Made by a program: the position numbers and the translations under genes. Below the pieces are notes generated by a model. It was not told the DNA's origin. It did not search any database and saw only the letters and a program-made list of their open reading frames with translations. Below are positions 9,275 to 18,322 of a stretch of DNA of 64,000 nucleotides, piece by piece (position 1 is the first letter of the stretch; each line of letters begins with the position of its first letter). Source of the DNA: Clostridia bacterium. GTDB lineage: Bacteria > Bacillota > Clostridia > TANB77 > CAG-508. The stretch spans positions 105,611 to 169,610 of the forward strand of contig JAGAKS010000001.1 in the NCBI GenBank assembly GCA_017625465.1, given 5' to 3'.

Positions 9275-10666
9275 TTAAACATTTATGTGAGAAATATATA
9301 TAAATGCTAAAGATACTATATATTGTACCATTGATGACCATGCTACAATATTATATACCTTTGTTTTAGTTTTCTTTTCTGCTTTTTTAATAAACTCTTG
9401 CCAAATTAAAAGTGTACAAATTAAGCAAGCAAATTCCAAGAAAATGCAAGTTCTGTTTGTAGAAACAAATATTGTTGGTGAAAATCCCATAACAAGTCTT
9501 GTAACTAATCCACATCCAAATACATAAAATGCCATATTGTTTTTTACTTTTTTAAATATTAAAAGTAATGATATAAATATACAAACAATAACAGCAATTG
9601 AGATTAAGAATTCCACATAACTTCCCAAATATGTGTAATTTGTAGAATTAAGTATGTTTGTTTCTTTAACAAAAGCTTCTCTAATCCATGTAATTGTAAC
9701 AGAAAGATTTTCGGTTATAGGGCTTGCAAATCCTAATACTATTGCACTTGTAAATGGAACTGCTGAAATACCTCTAATTAACCTATCTTTATAATTTGTC
9801 CAGACAAAAATTAATATCATAAGAGTAAATATTGCAAAAGTTAAAGAATATTTTACTAGCATTTCTCCCATTGTTGTTGTAACACCTAATACCATTTTTT
9901 CTATAAATGTCATATCTGCAAACTCTGGGAAATACGTAACAATTTCTTCACTTTTTCTAATTGCATTTCCTGGTGTTGTTAATATAAATATCAAACTTAC
10001 AATTGTAATAATAGTTTGTAAATACATAAACGGACTAACTTTTCTTTTATCTCTAATTGTAAGGATTATTGTAAATAAAAGATAAGTTACAAGCAATATA
10101 ATGCACATTTGCTCTTGATTGCATGCATACAAGGTTGCTAAAACAAATAAAATTCCTTGAAATATTTTAATTTTTTCTTTATCATAAGCTTTTCTTATTG
10201 ATATTAAAGAATAAAGCCCAAAAGCAAGTGGCCAAATATAATTTACTGTGGTGGCTGCCCAACCAGCACTTGACATTCTTTCAATTGGATATAATAATAC
10301 TAGCCAAAGTACCATCATAATTAATTCTTTTTTATTTTCTTTTTTTACAAACAATCTTGAAATTGAATAACCAATTAAAGTCATACAAATTATAGTTCCA
10401 AAAGTCCATATATATTTTGAAAATCTAAAAATAAAACCAAGTGTTGCTTCTATTATAACTCTTGAAGTCCAAGCTTTATATCTTGAAAATACAAAGCTAA
10501 GAATTGGAACACCTGTAATGGATTCTATATAAAATGCATCATCATATCTAATTGGTTTTATAGTAATAAATAGAATAAATTGTAGAATAAATAAAATTGC
10601 AATTCCTCTATAATTACCTTCAAACAAATCTTTAATTTTCTTTTTTACACTATCTATAAATTTCAT
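9275..10666 (-). CDS. Polytopic membrane protein (DUF6056-like, possible glycan-related)
   Basis: A 463-residue protein with about eleven predicted membrane helices spread through the whole length and a short basic N-terminus. Its early PIRYDDAFYIESI segment resembles the DUF6056 group of polytopic proteins, which look like GT-C-type glycosyltransferases or polymer assembly proteins with an acidic motif after the first helix. This is a weak match from memory. It follows a one-helix extracellular protein (10685-11194) and precedes clpB, and may be co-transcribed with the former. Envelope polymer assembly is a guess only. Confidence 0.55.
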   Translation of the reverse strand: MKFIDSVKKKIKDLFEGNYRGIAILFILQFILFITIKPIRYDDAFYIESITGVPILSFVFSRYKAWTSRVIIEATLGFIFRFSKYIWTFGTIICMTLIGYSISRLFVKKENKKELIMMVLWLVLLYPIERMSSAGWAATTVNYIWPLAFGLYSLISIRKAYDKEKIKIFQGILFVLATLYACNQEQMCIILLVTYLLFTIILTIRDKRKVSPFMYLQTIITIVSLIFILTTPGNAIRKSEEIVTYFPEFADMTFIEKMVLGVTTTMGEMLVKYSLTFAIFTLMILIFVWTNYKDRLIRGISAVPFTSAIVLGFASPITENLSVTITWIREAFVKETNILNSTNYTYLGSYVEFLISIAVIVCIFISLLLIFKKVKNNMAFYVFGCGLVTRLVMGFSPTIFVSTNRTCIFLEFACLICTLLIWQEFIKKAEKKTKTKVYNIVAWSSMVQYIVSLAFIYISHINV

Positions 10667-10684
10667 ATTTTAATACCCCATTTG

Positions 10685-11194
10685 TTATTGTCCATAATTA
10701 AATAAAATTCCTGTATCAAATAATATATTTTCATCATCACTTTGATACTCTATAAAGATTTGGTATAGTCCTTTTTTTAGTCCTATAGCTAATCCTTTTG
10801 CATACATACCAGCACGTCTACAATCATACTGTCCATCTATAGAAAAGAATTCATCTACTATTGTCATTTCTGTATTTAGAACTTTGTATTTTTGCGTTTC
10901 TTCATTTCTAATAACAAATCTATTATCAAAATATCCTAGATTTTGTCCTTTTTTATATGCCCAGCCAGTTATTTCAACGTATTTTCTACTAGTTGAAATA
11001 CTGTCTATTCTGTATTCTACTTTACCATCATTTTTAGTAATAGCATCTTTTGGTATTGTATAATTTGGCATAAATCCAAAATTAAGAAATACAATTAGTA
11101 AAACAATCAAAATAATTAGTAATCCAACTATAACTATTCTTTTAAAGTATTTTTCTTCTAGTTCTGCATCAATTATTTTATCTAAAACTTTCAT
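10685..11194 (-). CDS. Membrane-anchored extracytoplasmic protein of unknown function
   Basis: A 169-residue protein with a short charged cytoplasmic N-terminus, one transmembrane helix at about residues 20-41 (VIVGLLIILIVLLIVFLNF), and a soluble beta-rich domain outside (YVEITGWAYKKGQNLG). The outer domain looks like a small Ig or jelly-roll fold. It sits 18 bases upstream of the polytopic membrane gene, so the two are likely expressed together. I do not recognise the family. Confidence 0.6.
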   Translation of the reverse strand: MKVLDKIIDAELEEKYFKRIVIVGLLIILIVLLIVFLNFGFMPNYTIPKDAITKNDGKVEYRIDSISTSRKYVEITGWAYKKGQNLGYFDNRFVIRNEETQKYKVLNTEMTIVDEFFSIDGQYDCRRAGMYAKGLAIGLKKGLYQIFIEYQSDDENILFDTGILFNYGQ

Positions 11195-11288
11195 AGTTTA
11201 TCCCCTTTTATAATTTTACTCGTTTATTCTATCATATTTTTTCAAAATACTCAATATAATAGTATCAATAATTTTACGGAGGTTTTTT

Positions 11289-12065
11289 ATGAATAGTAAA
11301 ATGAAGAAAATATTATATATTTCTATTGTTATCTTATCAATTTTGATGCTGTTTTCTCTATCTACTTTTGCTAAAACCAATGATGAAAAATACGCTTGGG
11401 GTTTTAGTCGTGGCAAAGATCACGAACAACCTAATTTAGACAGTAAACCCTTAAAAGTTTTAGAAAAATATGGTGGAATAGCCATGGGTAGTAAAGACAG
11501 CAAAAAAATTTATCTTACTTTTGATGCTGGATATGAAGCTGGTTTTACTGAAAACATTTTAGATATTTTAAAGAAAAACAATGTACCAGCTACATTTTTC
11601 ATAACTGCACATTATCTAAATACTGCTGAAGATTTAGTTATGCGAATGGTAAAAGAAGGTCATGCAGTTGGAAATCATACAGTAAACCATAAAGATATAA
11701 CTTCTCTTTCAGAAGAAGATTTGAAGAAAGAAATTATGGATTTGCACATAGCGGTTCAAGAAAAAACAGGTTATGAAATGAAATATTTTAGACCTCCTAA
11801 GGGTGAATTTAATGATAGTTCAATAAGTTTTGCAAAAAATTTAGGATACACCTCAGTACTTTGGTCAAATGCTTATGATGACTGGAATACATCAAATCAA
11901 GGTAGAGCTGAATATGGTAAGAAAAAACTTTTAGATAATCTTCATAATGGCGCTGTAATATTAGTACATTCTACTTCAAAAGATAATTTAGTTTTGTTAG
12001 AAGACTTTATAAAAGAAGCAAGAAGCATGGGATATAGTTTTGAAAGTCTAGATAATTTTGAATAA
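11289..12065 (+). CDS. Polysaccharide deacetylase, PdaA-like (spore cortex muramic delta-lactam formation)
   Basis: A 258-residue exported enzyme of the NodB/CE4 superfamily. A signal peptide or anchor (residues 4-27) precedes the catalytic domain. Catalytic TFDAGYEAG (first Asp) lies near residue 77, metal-binding GNHTVNH near 128, the RPPKGEFN motif near 172 and LVHSTSKDN near 230. The DAGYE form and the short spacing match PdaA, which removes acetyl from MurNAc during cortex synthesis, better than vegetative deacetylases. In a spore former this is the likely role, though substrate is inferred. It is one of the few plus-strand genes, has GGAGG upstream and a shared terminator downstream. 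Confidence 0.83.
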   Translation: MNSKMKKILYISIVILSILMLFSLSTFAKTNDEKYAWGFSRGKDHEQPNLDSKPLKVLEKYGGIAMGSKDSKKIYLTFDAGYEAGFTENILDILKKNNVPATFFITAHYLNTAEDLVMRMVKEGHAVGNHTVNHKDITSLSEEDLKKEIMDLHIAVQEKTGYEMKYFRPPKGEFNDSSISFAKNLGYTSVLWSNAYDDWNTSNQGRAEYGKKKLLDNLHNGAVILVHSTSKDNLVLLEDFIKEARSMGYSFESLDNFE

Positions 12066-12068
12066 TAT

Positions 12069-12101
12069 ATAAGACCTCAATAATTTTGAGGTCTTAAAAC
12101 T
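12069..12101. terminator. Bidirectional terminator between the pdaA-like gene and the glycosyltransferase gene
   Basis: The inverted repeat AAGACCTCA/TGAGGTCTT with a short AT loop is flanked by A- and T-rich tracts on both sides and lies between two convergent stop codons. It can serve both strands. Confidence 0.8.
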
Positions 12102-12102
12102 T

Positions 12103-13044
12103 TTATTTGTTTTCATTATCAATTTTATCTCTAATAATATACTTTGGTCTATTTTTTATTTCCATATACATCTTAGAAATATATTCGCTAAGTATGCCTA
12201 TACATAATAATTGTATTGCGCCCATAAATAGAACAGATACAATAGTTGATGCATAACCAGGTACATCTTTTCCCATAATTAAAGTTTGAATAACTATGGT
12301 AAATGCAAAGATTGTTGAAACTATAAATACAAACATTCCTATAAATGTAGCAATTTTAAGTGGTGCAGTAGTAAAAGATGTTATTCCTTCCATAGCATAC
12401 CTCCATAAAGAAGAAAAACTCCATTTTGTTTTACCAGCTGCTCTTTTTACATTTTCTATTTCAATATATTTACATTTAAAACCAACCCAATTAAATATAC
12501 CTTTTGAAAATCTATTATATTCATTTAATGAAAGAATAGCATCTACTACATTTCTTTTCATCATTCTAAAATCTTGTGAGCCTTCTTCAAGCTTTACTTC
12601 CATAAATTTATTTATCAATTTATAGAACATTCTAGCACAAAAGCTTTTAATTATAGGTTCACCTTTTCTATTTTTTCTTCTGGTTGTAACTGTGTCATAA
12701 CCTTCTTCAATGTATTTTAGCATTTCTAAAATCATTTCTGGCGGATGTTGCATATCTGCATCCATAACAACTGTTAGTTCTCCAGTGCTGTTACTAAGTC
12801 CAGCATGAATTCCAGCCTCTTTACCAAAATTTCTAGAAAAACTAATAATTTTAATTTTACTATTTTTTTCTCTTAAAGCTTTCATTTTAGAAAATGTCTC
12901 ATCTTGACTACCATCATCTACAAATATAACTTCATAATCATATTTATCTGAAATTTTTGCAGTTATTTCCATAAGTTTATTATAGAAAATTTCGATAACA
13001 GTCTCTTCATTATAACAAGGCACTACAATAGATAATTTTTCCAT
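12103..13044 (-). CDS. Family 2 glycosyltransferase (polyprenyl-phosphate sugar transferase type)
   Basis: A 313-residue GtrB/DPM1-like enzyme that would move a sugar from a nucleotide donor to a polyprenyl phosphate. The GT-A fold starts at residue 1 (LSIVVPCYNEE). It contains the DDGS motif near residue 43, the metal-binding DADMQHPPEM near residue 95, and an acceptor-side QDFRMM near residue 160. Two C-terminal membrane helices lie at about 230-255 and 265-290. The architecture is typical of enzymes that feed cell-surface glycan modification; donor sugar is not evident. It starts 11 bases after the coiled-coil gene ends, so it is probably in the same transcript. Confidence 0.88.
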   Translation of the reverse strand: MEKLSIVVPCYNEETVIEIFYNKLMEITAKISDKYDYEVIFVDDGSQDETFSKMKALREKNSKIKIISFSRNFGKEAGIHAGLSNSTGELTVVMDADMQHPPEMILEMLKYIEEGYDTVTTRRKNRKGEPIIKSFCARMFYKLINKFMEVKLEEGSQDFRMMKRNVVDAILSLNEYNRFSKGIFNWVGFKCKYIEIENVKRAAGKTKWSFSSLWRYAMEGITSFTTAPLKIATFIGMFVFIVSTIFAFTIVIQTLIMGKDVPGYASTIVSVLFMGAIQLLCIGILSEYISKMYMEIKNRPKYIIRDKIDNENK

Positions 13045-13054
13045 TTTACTCTCC

Positions 13055-15013
13055 CTAATTTGCTGCTACTTTTTTCTTATCTTTTGAGTTTAACTTCATA
13101 ATATTTTTAAGCAAACCTTTTTTCTTTGGCTTGTCTGCTTTTTTCTTAGTTTTTTTACTAAGCTTTTCATCTATTTTCTTTAAGTTAAGTTCTTCATAAT
13201 CATCATTATCAATATTTTCAAAAATAGATTCTTCTTCAAAAGGAATATCCTCATCTTCATAAGGCATATCTTCATTTAGCTCTGCTTCTGTTGGTGTATC
13301 TAATTCTTCAAGTAAATCTACATTAGACAATTTTTCTTCTTCCTCTAATACTATGTTATCTAAATCATCTAACTCAGCAATTTGCTTATCTATATCTTTG
13401 TACTTTTCTCCAAAAATATCTTGTTCTGTTTCTACTTCAATTTCATCAAATAAATCATCAAGAGATATTTCTTCTTGTGTAGCAGAAACTTCTTTTGATA
13501 TAGCTACTTCTTCAAGCTTAGCATCTTCGTTAACTGTAACTGCTGAAATAATATTTTCTTTTGAAGATTTTTTTCTTGTATATCTTTTAATTTTTTTAGC
13601 CTTTTTCTTTTTTGGTGCTTCTTTTTCTTCTACTTGTAGTTCTTCAAATGCTTCCTCAACTATTGGCTTAGCTGACTCTTCAATTACTTCTGCTTGCTCT
13701 GGTTCTTCAATTGCCACTTCTTCAATGTTTGGAAGTACAGGTGCTTCTTCTGAGATTGAGTCTACTATATTTTCTTCTACTTTTTGAACTGGAATTTCCT
13801 CGTTTTCATTTTCTTCTAAATCATCTTGTTCTTTTGGTACTTCAAATTCATCAAGTGTTTTTCCAAATACTTCAACTACATTTTTATAAAATACTGTATA
13901 AATATTTTTTATACCTTCTATTCTCCAATAGTTTGTATTCATAATTGTTGCAGTTGATAAATTGATTTTGTTCTTTTCTTTTTTGAATTTTTCATCATTT
14001 TCTTCAATGCTAAGCAAGTATGATTTATTATATAATTCTTTATAAGCTTTTTTAGTAGATTTATTAGTAATTTCTCTAATTAACAAAGCATATAAATTAT
14101 CGATTTGAACAATATCTGTATTAAAGTTTTCACAAGCTTCTAGCATTAAATTTCTATGCATTCTTTTACCATGTATAACCATTATTCTTTCATAGTCTAA
14201 AAATTGAACTAAATACTCTTTTTCTGCATTTAAGAAATCAATTTTTACATTTATATTTCTAATAGTTTTATCATGCAATTCTATGCTAACAGCACCTTCT
14301 AAAAGCTCTTTAATTAATTTATTAGTTTTATTATATGCATCAACATATATTTCAATAAATCTTTTTTGTATATCAAAAGATACTTTGACAGCATTTCTAA
14401 CTACTGCATTATTAAATGGAATTTTCTCATCTTTTCCGTTATCTAGCATTGTATCTATAAGTTCTTCTTGTTTTTCAATAGCAGAAAATTCTTTAGCGGT
14501 CTCTATGTATTCTTCTGGAATATTTTCAATATTTTGCTTTGTCATTTCAAAAATAGAATTATATTCTGCTTCAGCTTCTCTTCTAGCTTTTTTGCTTTTT
14601 GATAAAGCTGATTTTTTTTCATTATAATTTCTAACACTTTCAACAAATTTTTCTCTTAAAGTAATTAACGAATTTTGAGTTTTTGCAATGTCTGCTTCTA
14701 TCTTTTCCATACATTTTTCAATGTCATCTGGCTTTTGCGAAATATCATTAAAGATTAAATCTCTATTATATTCATATTTTGCATTTTTCTTATATAATTT
14801 TTCTTCTTGAGATTGAATATCTTCAATAGCTTGTTCTGCAGCTTGAAATTCTTCTAAAGCAGCAAATTCTTCGTTATTAGCTTCTTGAAATTTATTAAAT
14901 TTTTCAAACAATTCGCAATAATTTTTATAGTTTTGTACTAAATTATTAGGCTTTTTAAATCCAAATAAATTTTCAAAATATCTCTCTAAAACAATTGCGC
15001 TTCTTTCATACAT
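13055..15013 (-). CDS. Large acidic coiled-coil protein of unknown function
   Basis: A 652-residue cytoplasmic protein with no signal or membrane segment. Residues about 45-180 form strong coiled coils (AKTQNSLITLREKF), residues 180-390 look helical and globular, and the second half (about 395-610) is highly acidic and repetitive in Glu, Val and Ala (for example EEAPVLPNIEEVAIEEPEQ). A Lys-rich stretch (KKAKKIKRYTRKK) interrupts it near 480 and a basic tail (KKTKKKADKPKKKG) closes the protein. This suggests a scaffold or cytoskeleton-like role, but I do not recognise the family. A -10/-35 pair lies at 15050-15078 and the start has GGAGG. Confidence 0.65.
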   Translation of the reverse strand: MYERSAIVLERYFENLFGFKKPNNLVQNYKNYCELFEKFNKFQEANNEEFAALEEFQAAEQAIEDIQSQEEKLYKKNAKYEYNRDLIFNDISQKPDDIEKCMEKIEADIAKTQNSLITLREKFVESVRNYNEKKSALSKSKKARREAEAEYNSIFEMTKQNIENIPEEYIETAKEFSAIEKQEELIDTMLDNGKDEKIPFNNAVVRNAVKVSFDIQKRFIEIYVDAYNKTNKLIKELLEGAVSIELHDKTIRNINVKIDFLNAEKEYLVQFLDYERIMVIHGKRMHRNLMLEACENFNTDIVQIDNLYALLIREITNKSTKKAYKELYNKSYLLSIEENDEKFKKEKNKINLSTATIMNTNYWRIEGIKNIYTVFYKNVVEVFGKTLDEFEVPKEQDDLEENENEEIPVQKVEENIVDSISEEAPVLPNIEEVAIEEPEQAEVIEESAKPIVEEAFEELQVEEKEAPKKKKAKKIKRYTRKKSSKENIISAVTVNEDAKLEEVAISKEVSATQEEISLDDLFDEIEVETEQDIFGEKYKDIDKQIAELDDLDNIVLEEEEKLSNVDLLEELDTPTEAELNEDMPYEDEDIPFEEESIFENIDNDDYEELNLKKIDEKLSKKTKKKADKPKKKGLLKNIMKLNSKDKKKVAAN

Positions 15014-15049
15014 AAGAAAATTCCTCCATAATTCGACCTACTTTAGCAT

Positions 15050-15078
15050 ATTATATATAAAAAACAAATAAAAGTCTA
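15050..15078 (-). promoter_or_regulatory. Probable sigma-A promoter for the coiled-coil gene
   Basis: On the minus strand TAGACT (15073-15078), 17 bases, TATAAT (15050-15055). The -35 is imperfect and touches the stop of the upstream recombinase gene. Confidence 0.5.
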
Positions 15079-16002
15079 TAATTTTTGAAGAAATTTTTTC
15101 TTTATTTTATCTGATGAATGTACATATTTATTTAATGTAATATTAACATTGGAATGTCCTAAAATTTCACTTAAAGATTTAGGATCCATTCCAACTTTTA
15201 TACAGTTCGTTGCGAACGTATGTCGTAATATATGAAAATTATAATCTCTTAATCCTGCATCTTTTAATATTTTATTAAAAGTGTATTGATATCTTCTTGG
15301 TTCGATATATTTTTTATTTCCACTCAAGAAAAAATCTTGCTCTTTATTTTTATTCTTTTGAAATTTTAATATTTCATAAACTTTATCATTCATTGGGATC
15401 TTACGGATAGAATTAACGGATTTTGGACTATCAATTAGAATGGCGGTCTTGCTTTTAGCTAAATAGATTCTTTGTAGAGTTTTTGTAACTAAAATTCTTT
15501 TATTTCTTAAATCAATGTTTTCCCAAGTTAAGGCACATAATTCGCCTATTCTTAAACCAGTATATAAAGCTAAAACAATTCCTATATATCGATTATCATT
15601 ATGTTTTAAACAAAATTCTTCTAACTTAATTTGCTCTCTTAAAGAAAGCACTTGCAAATCATAGATTTGTGGTTTAGGCATTGCAATTGGTTCTAAAAGA
15701 AATCTTATTTTATACTTTTCTTCTGCATAATTTAAAATCGATATAAAAACTGAAATTATGCCTTTGACTGTCTTTGGCGACAATCTTTCAGACAATTCTA
15801 AAATCATCTGATTAACATTAAAACGTATAAACTCTTCAATTGTGTACTTTTGAAACCTCTCACTTAAATAAGTATTTACCAGATACTTGTAATTATAATA
15901 CGTGGACGTTTTTACAGTTAGCTTTTTATATATAAGCCAACTATTTGCCATGTCTTCAAAATAAATTCTTTTCTTTTGTACAAGTTTCTGTGTCATTAAC
16001 AT
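15076..16002 (-). CDS. Tyrosine recombinase (phage-type integrase)
   Basis: A 308-residue site-specific recombinase. An N-terminal SAM-like core-binding domain (residues about 15-100, YFEDMANSWLIYKK) precedes the catalytic domain. The catalytic set is visible: Arg in GLRIGELCALTW near 150, Lys in the beta-hairpin, HILRHTF near 255, His in LGHSN near 285 and the nucleophile Tyr in NKYVHSS near 293. It is closer to orphan Int/Tn916-like recombinases than to XerC/XerD by the region before Arg. No prophage, transposon genes, excisionase or att-like repeats are visible beside it. A perfect-consensus promoter lies upstream, and the start codon is in a short hairpin (15997-16031). Confidence 0.92.
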   Translation of the reverse strand: MLMTQKLVQKKRIYFEDMANSWLIYKKLTVKTSTYYNYKYLVNTYLSERFQKYTIEEFIRFNVNQMILELSERLSPKTVKGIISVFISILNYAEEKYKIRFLLEPIAMPKPQIYDLQVLSLREQIKLEEFCLKHNDNRYIGIVLALYTGLRIGELCALTWENIDLRNKRILVTKTLQRIYLAKSKTAILIDSPKSVNSIRKIPMNDKVYEILKFQKNKNKEQDFFLSGNKKYIEPRRYQYTFNKILKDAGLRDYNFHILRHTFATNCIKVGMDPKSLSEILGHSNVNITLNKYVHSSDKIKKKFLQKL

Positions 16003-16031
16003 TATAAATACCCTCCTTTAAATTAATGTTA
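15997..16031 (-). promoter_or_regulatory. Inverted repeat enclosing the recombinase ribosome-binding site
   Basis: On the minus strand TAACATTA (16024-16031) can pair with TAATGTTA (15997-16004). The GGAGG lies in the loop and the ATG (16000-16002) lies in the 3' arm, so folding would hide the start codon. Eight base pairs only, in AT-rich DNA. Confidence 0.4.
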
Positions 16032-16038
16032 GAGGTTA

Positions 16039-16067
16039 ATTATATAATGCAAATATAATTATGTCAA
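16039..16067 (-). promoter_or_regulatory. Consensus sigma-A promoter for the recombinase
   Basis: TTGACA at 16062-16067, a 17-base spacer and TATAAT at 16039-16044, both hexamers exact. The start codon at 16002 is about 30 bases from the expected transcription start. Confidence 0.8.
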
Positions 16068-16124
16068 CTTCGCTAATGCTGATTTTTCCTTTATTTCTAG
16101 GCTTTTTTCAATCTTTTTCAATCT

Positions 16125-16355
16125 TCAGTCTTTCAAATAGTTTCGAATTTCTTTCATCAAATAAGAAAATTTTGCCTCTTCTGCTTTTATTTGATAAGTA
16201 TAGTAATCTATCAAATTACCAGAGGCAAAATTTAAATTCTCATAATATGCTTTTAACTTTTTCTTAGAGACTTCAATTTCTTGATACAAATCCATTTCTT
16301 TTTCTTCTTCAGATTTATCAACAATTTTCGTCTCTTTAATAAATTCTTCTCGCAT
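16125..16355 (-). CDS. DUF2508 (YaaL-like) small protein
   Basis: A 76-residue, helical, charged protein. The spacing of IEVSKKKLKAYYENLNFA, then LIDYYTYQIKAEEAKFSYL and MKEIRN matches the DUF2508/YaaL family, whose members contain an 'L-D-Y-x-I-Y-x-L-K-A-x-E' core. B. subtilis yaaL lies near recR and bofA and its role is unclear. Here it follows engB by about 40 bases, and GGGTG precedes the ATG at 16355. No function is assigned. Confidence 0.6.
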   Translation of the reverse strand: MREEFIKETKIVDKSEEEKEMDLYQEIEVSKKKLKAYYENLNFASGNLIDYYTYQIKAEEAKFSYLMKEIRNYLKD

Positions 16356-16398
16356 AAAATCACCCTTTCTATTTTATACGAGAAGAACTTTAATTATT

Positions 16399-16983
16399 CT
16401 ATAAACTTAAAAATTTTTCTATATTTTCCCATGCTGTATCTGTGTATATTTTTCGCTCTGCTGAAAATGGAATAATAGTGCTAAATGAAATGCCTAAGTA
16501 TTTCTTAATTTCATCTACTGCTGCTTGAACCTTAGTAACCGCAATTTTATCTGCTTTATTTGTAACTACCATAAATGGTAAATTAGAGCTTGCAATAAAT
16601 TTGTACATAAGCAAGTCATCTTCTGTTGGTTTATGTCTTATGTCTAAAACAAGAACAATAAGAGCAATATTTTCTCTAGTCGCTAAATATTCTTCTATAA
16701 ATCTTCCTGATGTAACTTTTTCTTCTTTAGACATTTTACTAAAACCATACCCTGGCAAATCTACTAAATAAAATTTTTCATCTATATTATAGAAATTTAT
16801 TTGTCTTGTTTTTCCCGGTGTATTACTAGTTCGAGCTAAATTTTTTCTATTACACATTGTGTTTACAAAAGAAGATTTACCAACATTAGATTTTCCTACT
16901 AATACTACCTCAGGCAAATTCCCTTTCGGATATTGTTTTGGGCCTACTGCTGAAATTTCAAATTTTGCATTTTTTACTATCAT
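16399..16983 (-). CDS. engB: Ribosome biogenesis GTPase EngB (YsxC)
   Basis: A 194-residue single-domain GTPase that takes part in late 50S subunit assembly and is essential in B. subtilis. Motifs: P-loop GKSNVGKSSFVN near residue 31, switch I TPGKTRQINFY near 61, G3 DLPGYG near 76, and G4 TNKAD near 142. Length and motif spacing are standard. It lies 19 bases downstream of the serS stop and probably belongs to the T-box-DUF1653-serS transcript, an arrangement that would tie a ribosome assembly factor to serine supply. This last point is inference. Confidence 0.96.
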   Translation of the reverse strand: MIVKNAKFEISAVGPKQYPKGNLPEVVLVGKSNVGKSSFVNTMCNRKNLARTSNTPGKTRQINFYNIDEKFYLVDLPGYGFSKMSKEEKVTSGRFIEEYLATRENIALIVLVLDIRHKPTEDDLLMYKFIASSNLPFMVVTNKADKIAVTKVQAAVDEIKKYLGISFSTIIPFSAERKIYTDTAWENIEKFLSL

Positions 16984-17002
16984 TTTTACTCGGTCTCCTT
17001 AT

Positions 17003-18289
17003 TTATTTTTTGGGAGAAATTACTTTCTTACCACCCATATATGGCCATAACACCTCTGGAATTTTTACACTTCCATCTTCTTGATAATTATTTTCAAGTA
17101 CAGCAATTAATCCACGAGGGCTTGCAACTACTGTATTATTTAAAGTAGCCACTAAATAATTTCCTTTTTCACCCTTGGCACGAATAGATAATCTCCTTGC
17201 TTGAGCTGTTCCTAAAGTAGAGCAACTTCCAACTTCAAAATATTTTTGTTGACGTGGACTCCAAGCTTCAACATCACAAGATTTTACTTTTAAATCTGCT
17301 AAATCTCCACTACAACATTCTAAAGTTCTAACTGGAACATCTAAATTTCTAAAGAAATCTACAGTGATTTTCCACATTTTGTTATACCAATCCATTGCAT
17401 CTTCTTCTTTGCAAAGAACTATCATTTCTTCTTTTTCAAATTGGTGTACTCTATACAAACCTCTTTCTTCTAATCCATGAGAACCAACTTCTTTTCTAAA
17501 ACATGGAGAATATGAAGTCATACAAATAGGTAATTCTTCTTCTTTTACAATTTGACCTTTGAATTTTCCTATCATTGAATGTTCACTAGTACCAATTAAA
17601 TATAAATCTTCTCCTTCGATTTTATACATCATAGCTTCTAATTCTTCAAAGCTCATAACACCATTTACAACATCAGATCTAATCATAAAAGGTGGTATGG
17701 CATAAGTAAAACCTTTATCAATCATAAAATCTCTAGCATAGGCAATCATAGCCTCATGAAGTCTTGCTACATCTCCTATTAGATAATAGAAGCCATTTCC
17801 AGAAGTTCTTCCAGCGCTTTCTTTATCTAAACCACTTAATTTTTCAATAATATCTGCATGATATGGAATTTCGTAACTTGGAACAACTGGCTCTCCAAAT
17901 TTTTCATTTTCAACATTTTCGCTGTCATCTTTTCCTATTGGAACTGAAGCATCCATAATATTAGGTATTTTCATCATTCTTTCTTTTATTTGCTCTTTTA
18001 ATTCGTTTTCTCTTCCTTCATTTGCTTCAAGTTTTGCATTTATTTCTGATACTTCAGCTTTAATTTTTTCAGCTTCTTCTTTTTTACCTTGTCCCATTAA
18101 ATTTCCAATTTCTTTGCTCTTACTATTTCTTTGCATACGAAGGTCATCACACATAACTGTAAGTTCTCTGCTTTCTTTATCTAAAGCAATAACTTCATCT
18201 ACTAAAATCAATTTATGGTCTTGAAATTTTTTCTTTATATTCTCTTTTACTAATTCTGGATTTTCTCTAATAATTTTTATATCTATCAT
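17003..18289 (-). CDS. serS: Seryl-tRNA synthetase
   Basis: A 428-residue class II synthetase that charges tRNA-Ser and, through it, supplies selenocysteine synthesis where present. The N-terminal antiparallel coiled-coil arm that grips the long variable arm of tRNA-Ser spans about residues 30-105. Motif 2 (TSYSPCFRKEVGSHGLEERG) lies near 258 and motif 3 (NNTVVASPRGLIAVLENN) near 383. The ATG at 18289 has GAGAGG upstream. A serine-specific T-box riboswitch lies upstream of the preceding DUF1653 gene, so the pair is expected to be induced when uncharged tRNA-Ser accumulates. Confidence 0.97.
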   Translation of the reverse strand: MIDIKIIRENPELVKENIKKKFQDHKLILVDEVIALDKESRELTVMCDDLRMQRNSKSKEIGNLMGQGKKEEAEKIKAEVSEINAKLEANEGRENELKEQIKERMMKIPNIMDASVPIGKDDSENVENEKFGEPVVPSYEIPYHADIIEKLSGLDKESAGRTSGNGFYYLIGDVARLHEAMIAYARDFMIDKGFTYAIPPFMIRSDVVNGVMSFEELEAMMYKIEGEDLYLIGTSEHSMIGKFKGQIVKEEELPICMTSYSPCFRKEVGSHGLEERGLYRVHQFEKEEMIVLCKEEDAMDWYNKMWKITVDFFRNLDVPVRTLECCSGDLADLKVKSCDVEAWSPRQQKYFEVGSCSTLGTAQARRLSIRAKGEKGNYLVATLNNTVVASPRGLIAVLENNYQEDGSVKIPEVLWPYMGGKKVISPKK

Positions 18290-18322
18290 AATATTTTTCC
18301 TCTCAATCTTTTTTATTATATA

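Noticed and set aside
15076-16355. Prophage or integrative element around the recombinase
   Set aside because: Flanking genes are ordinary chromosomal genes; no att-like direct repeats, tRNA target, capsid, replication or excisionase genes are seen.
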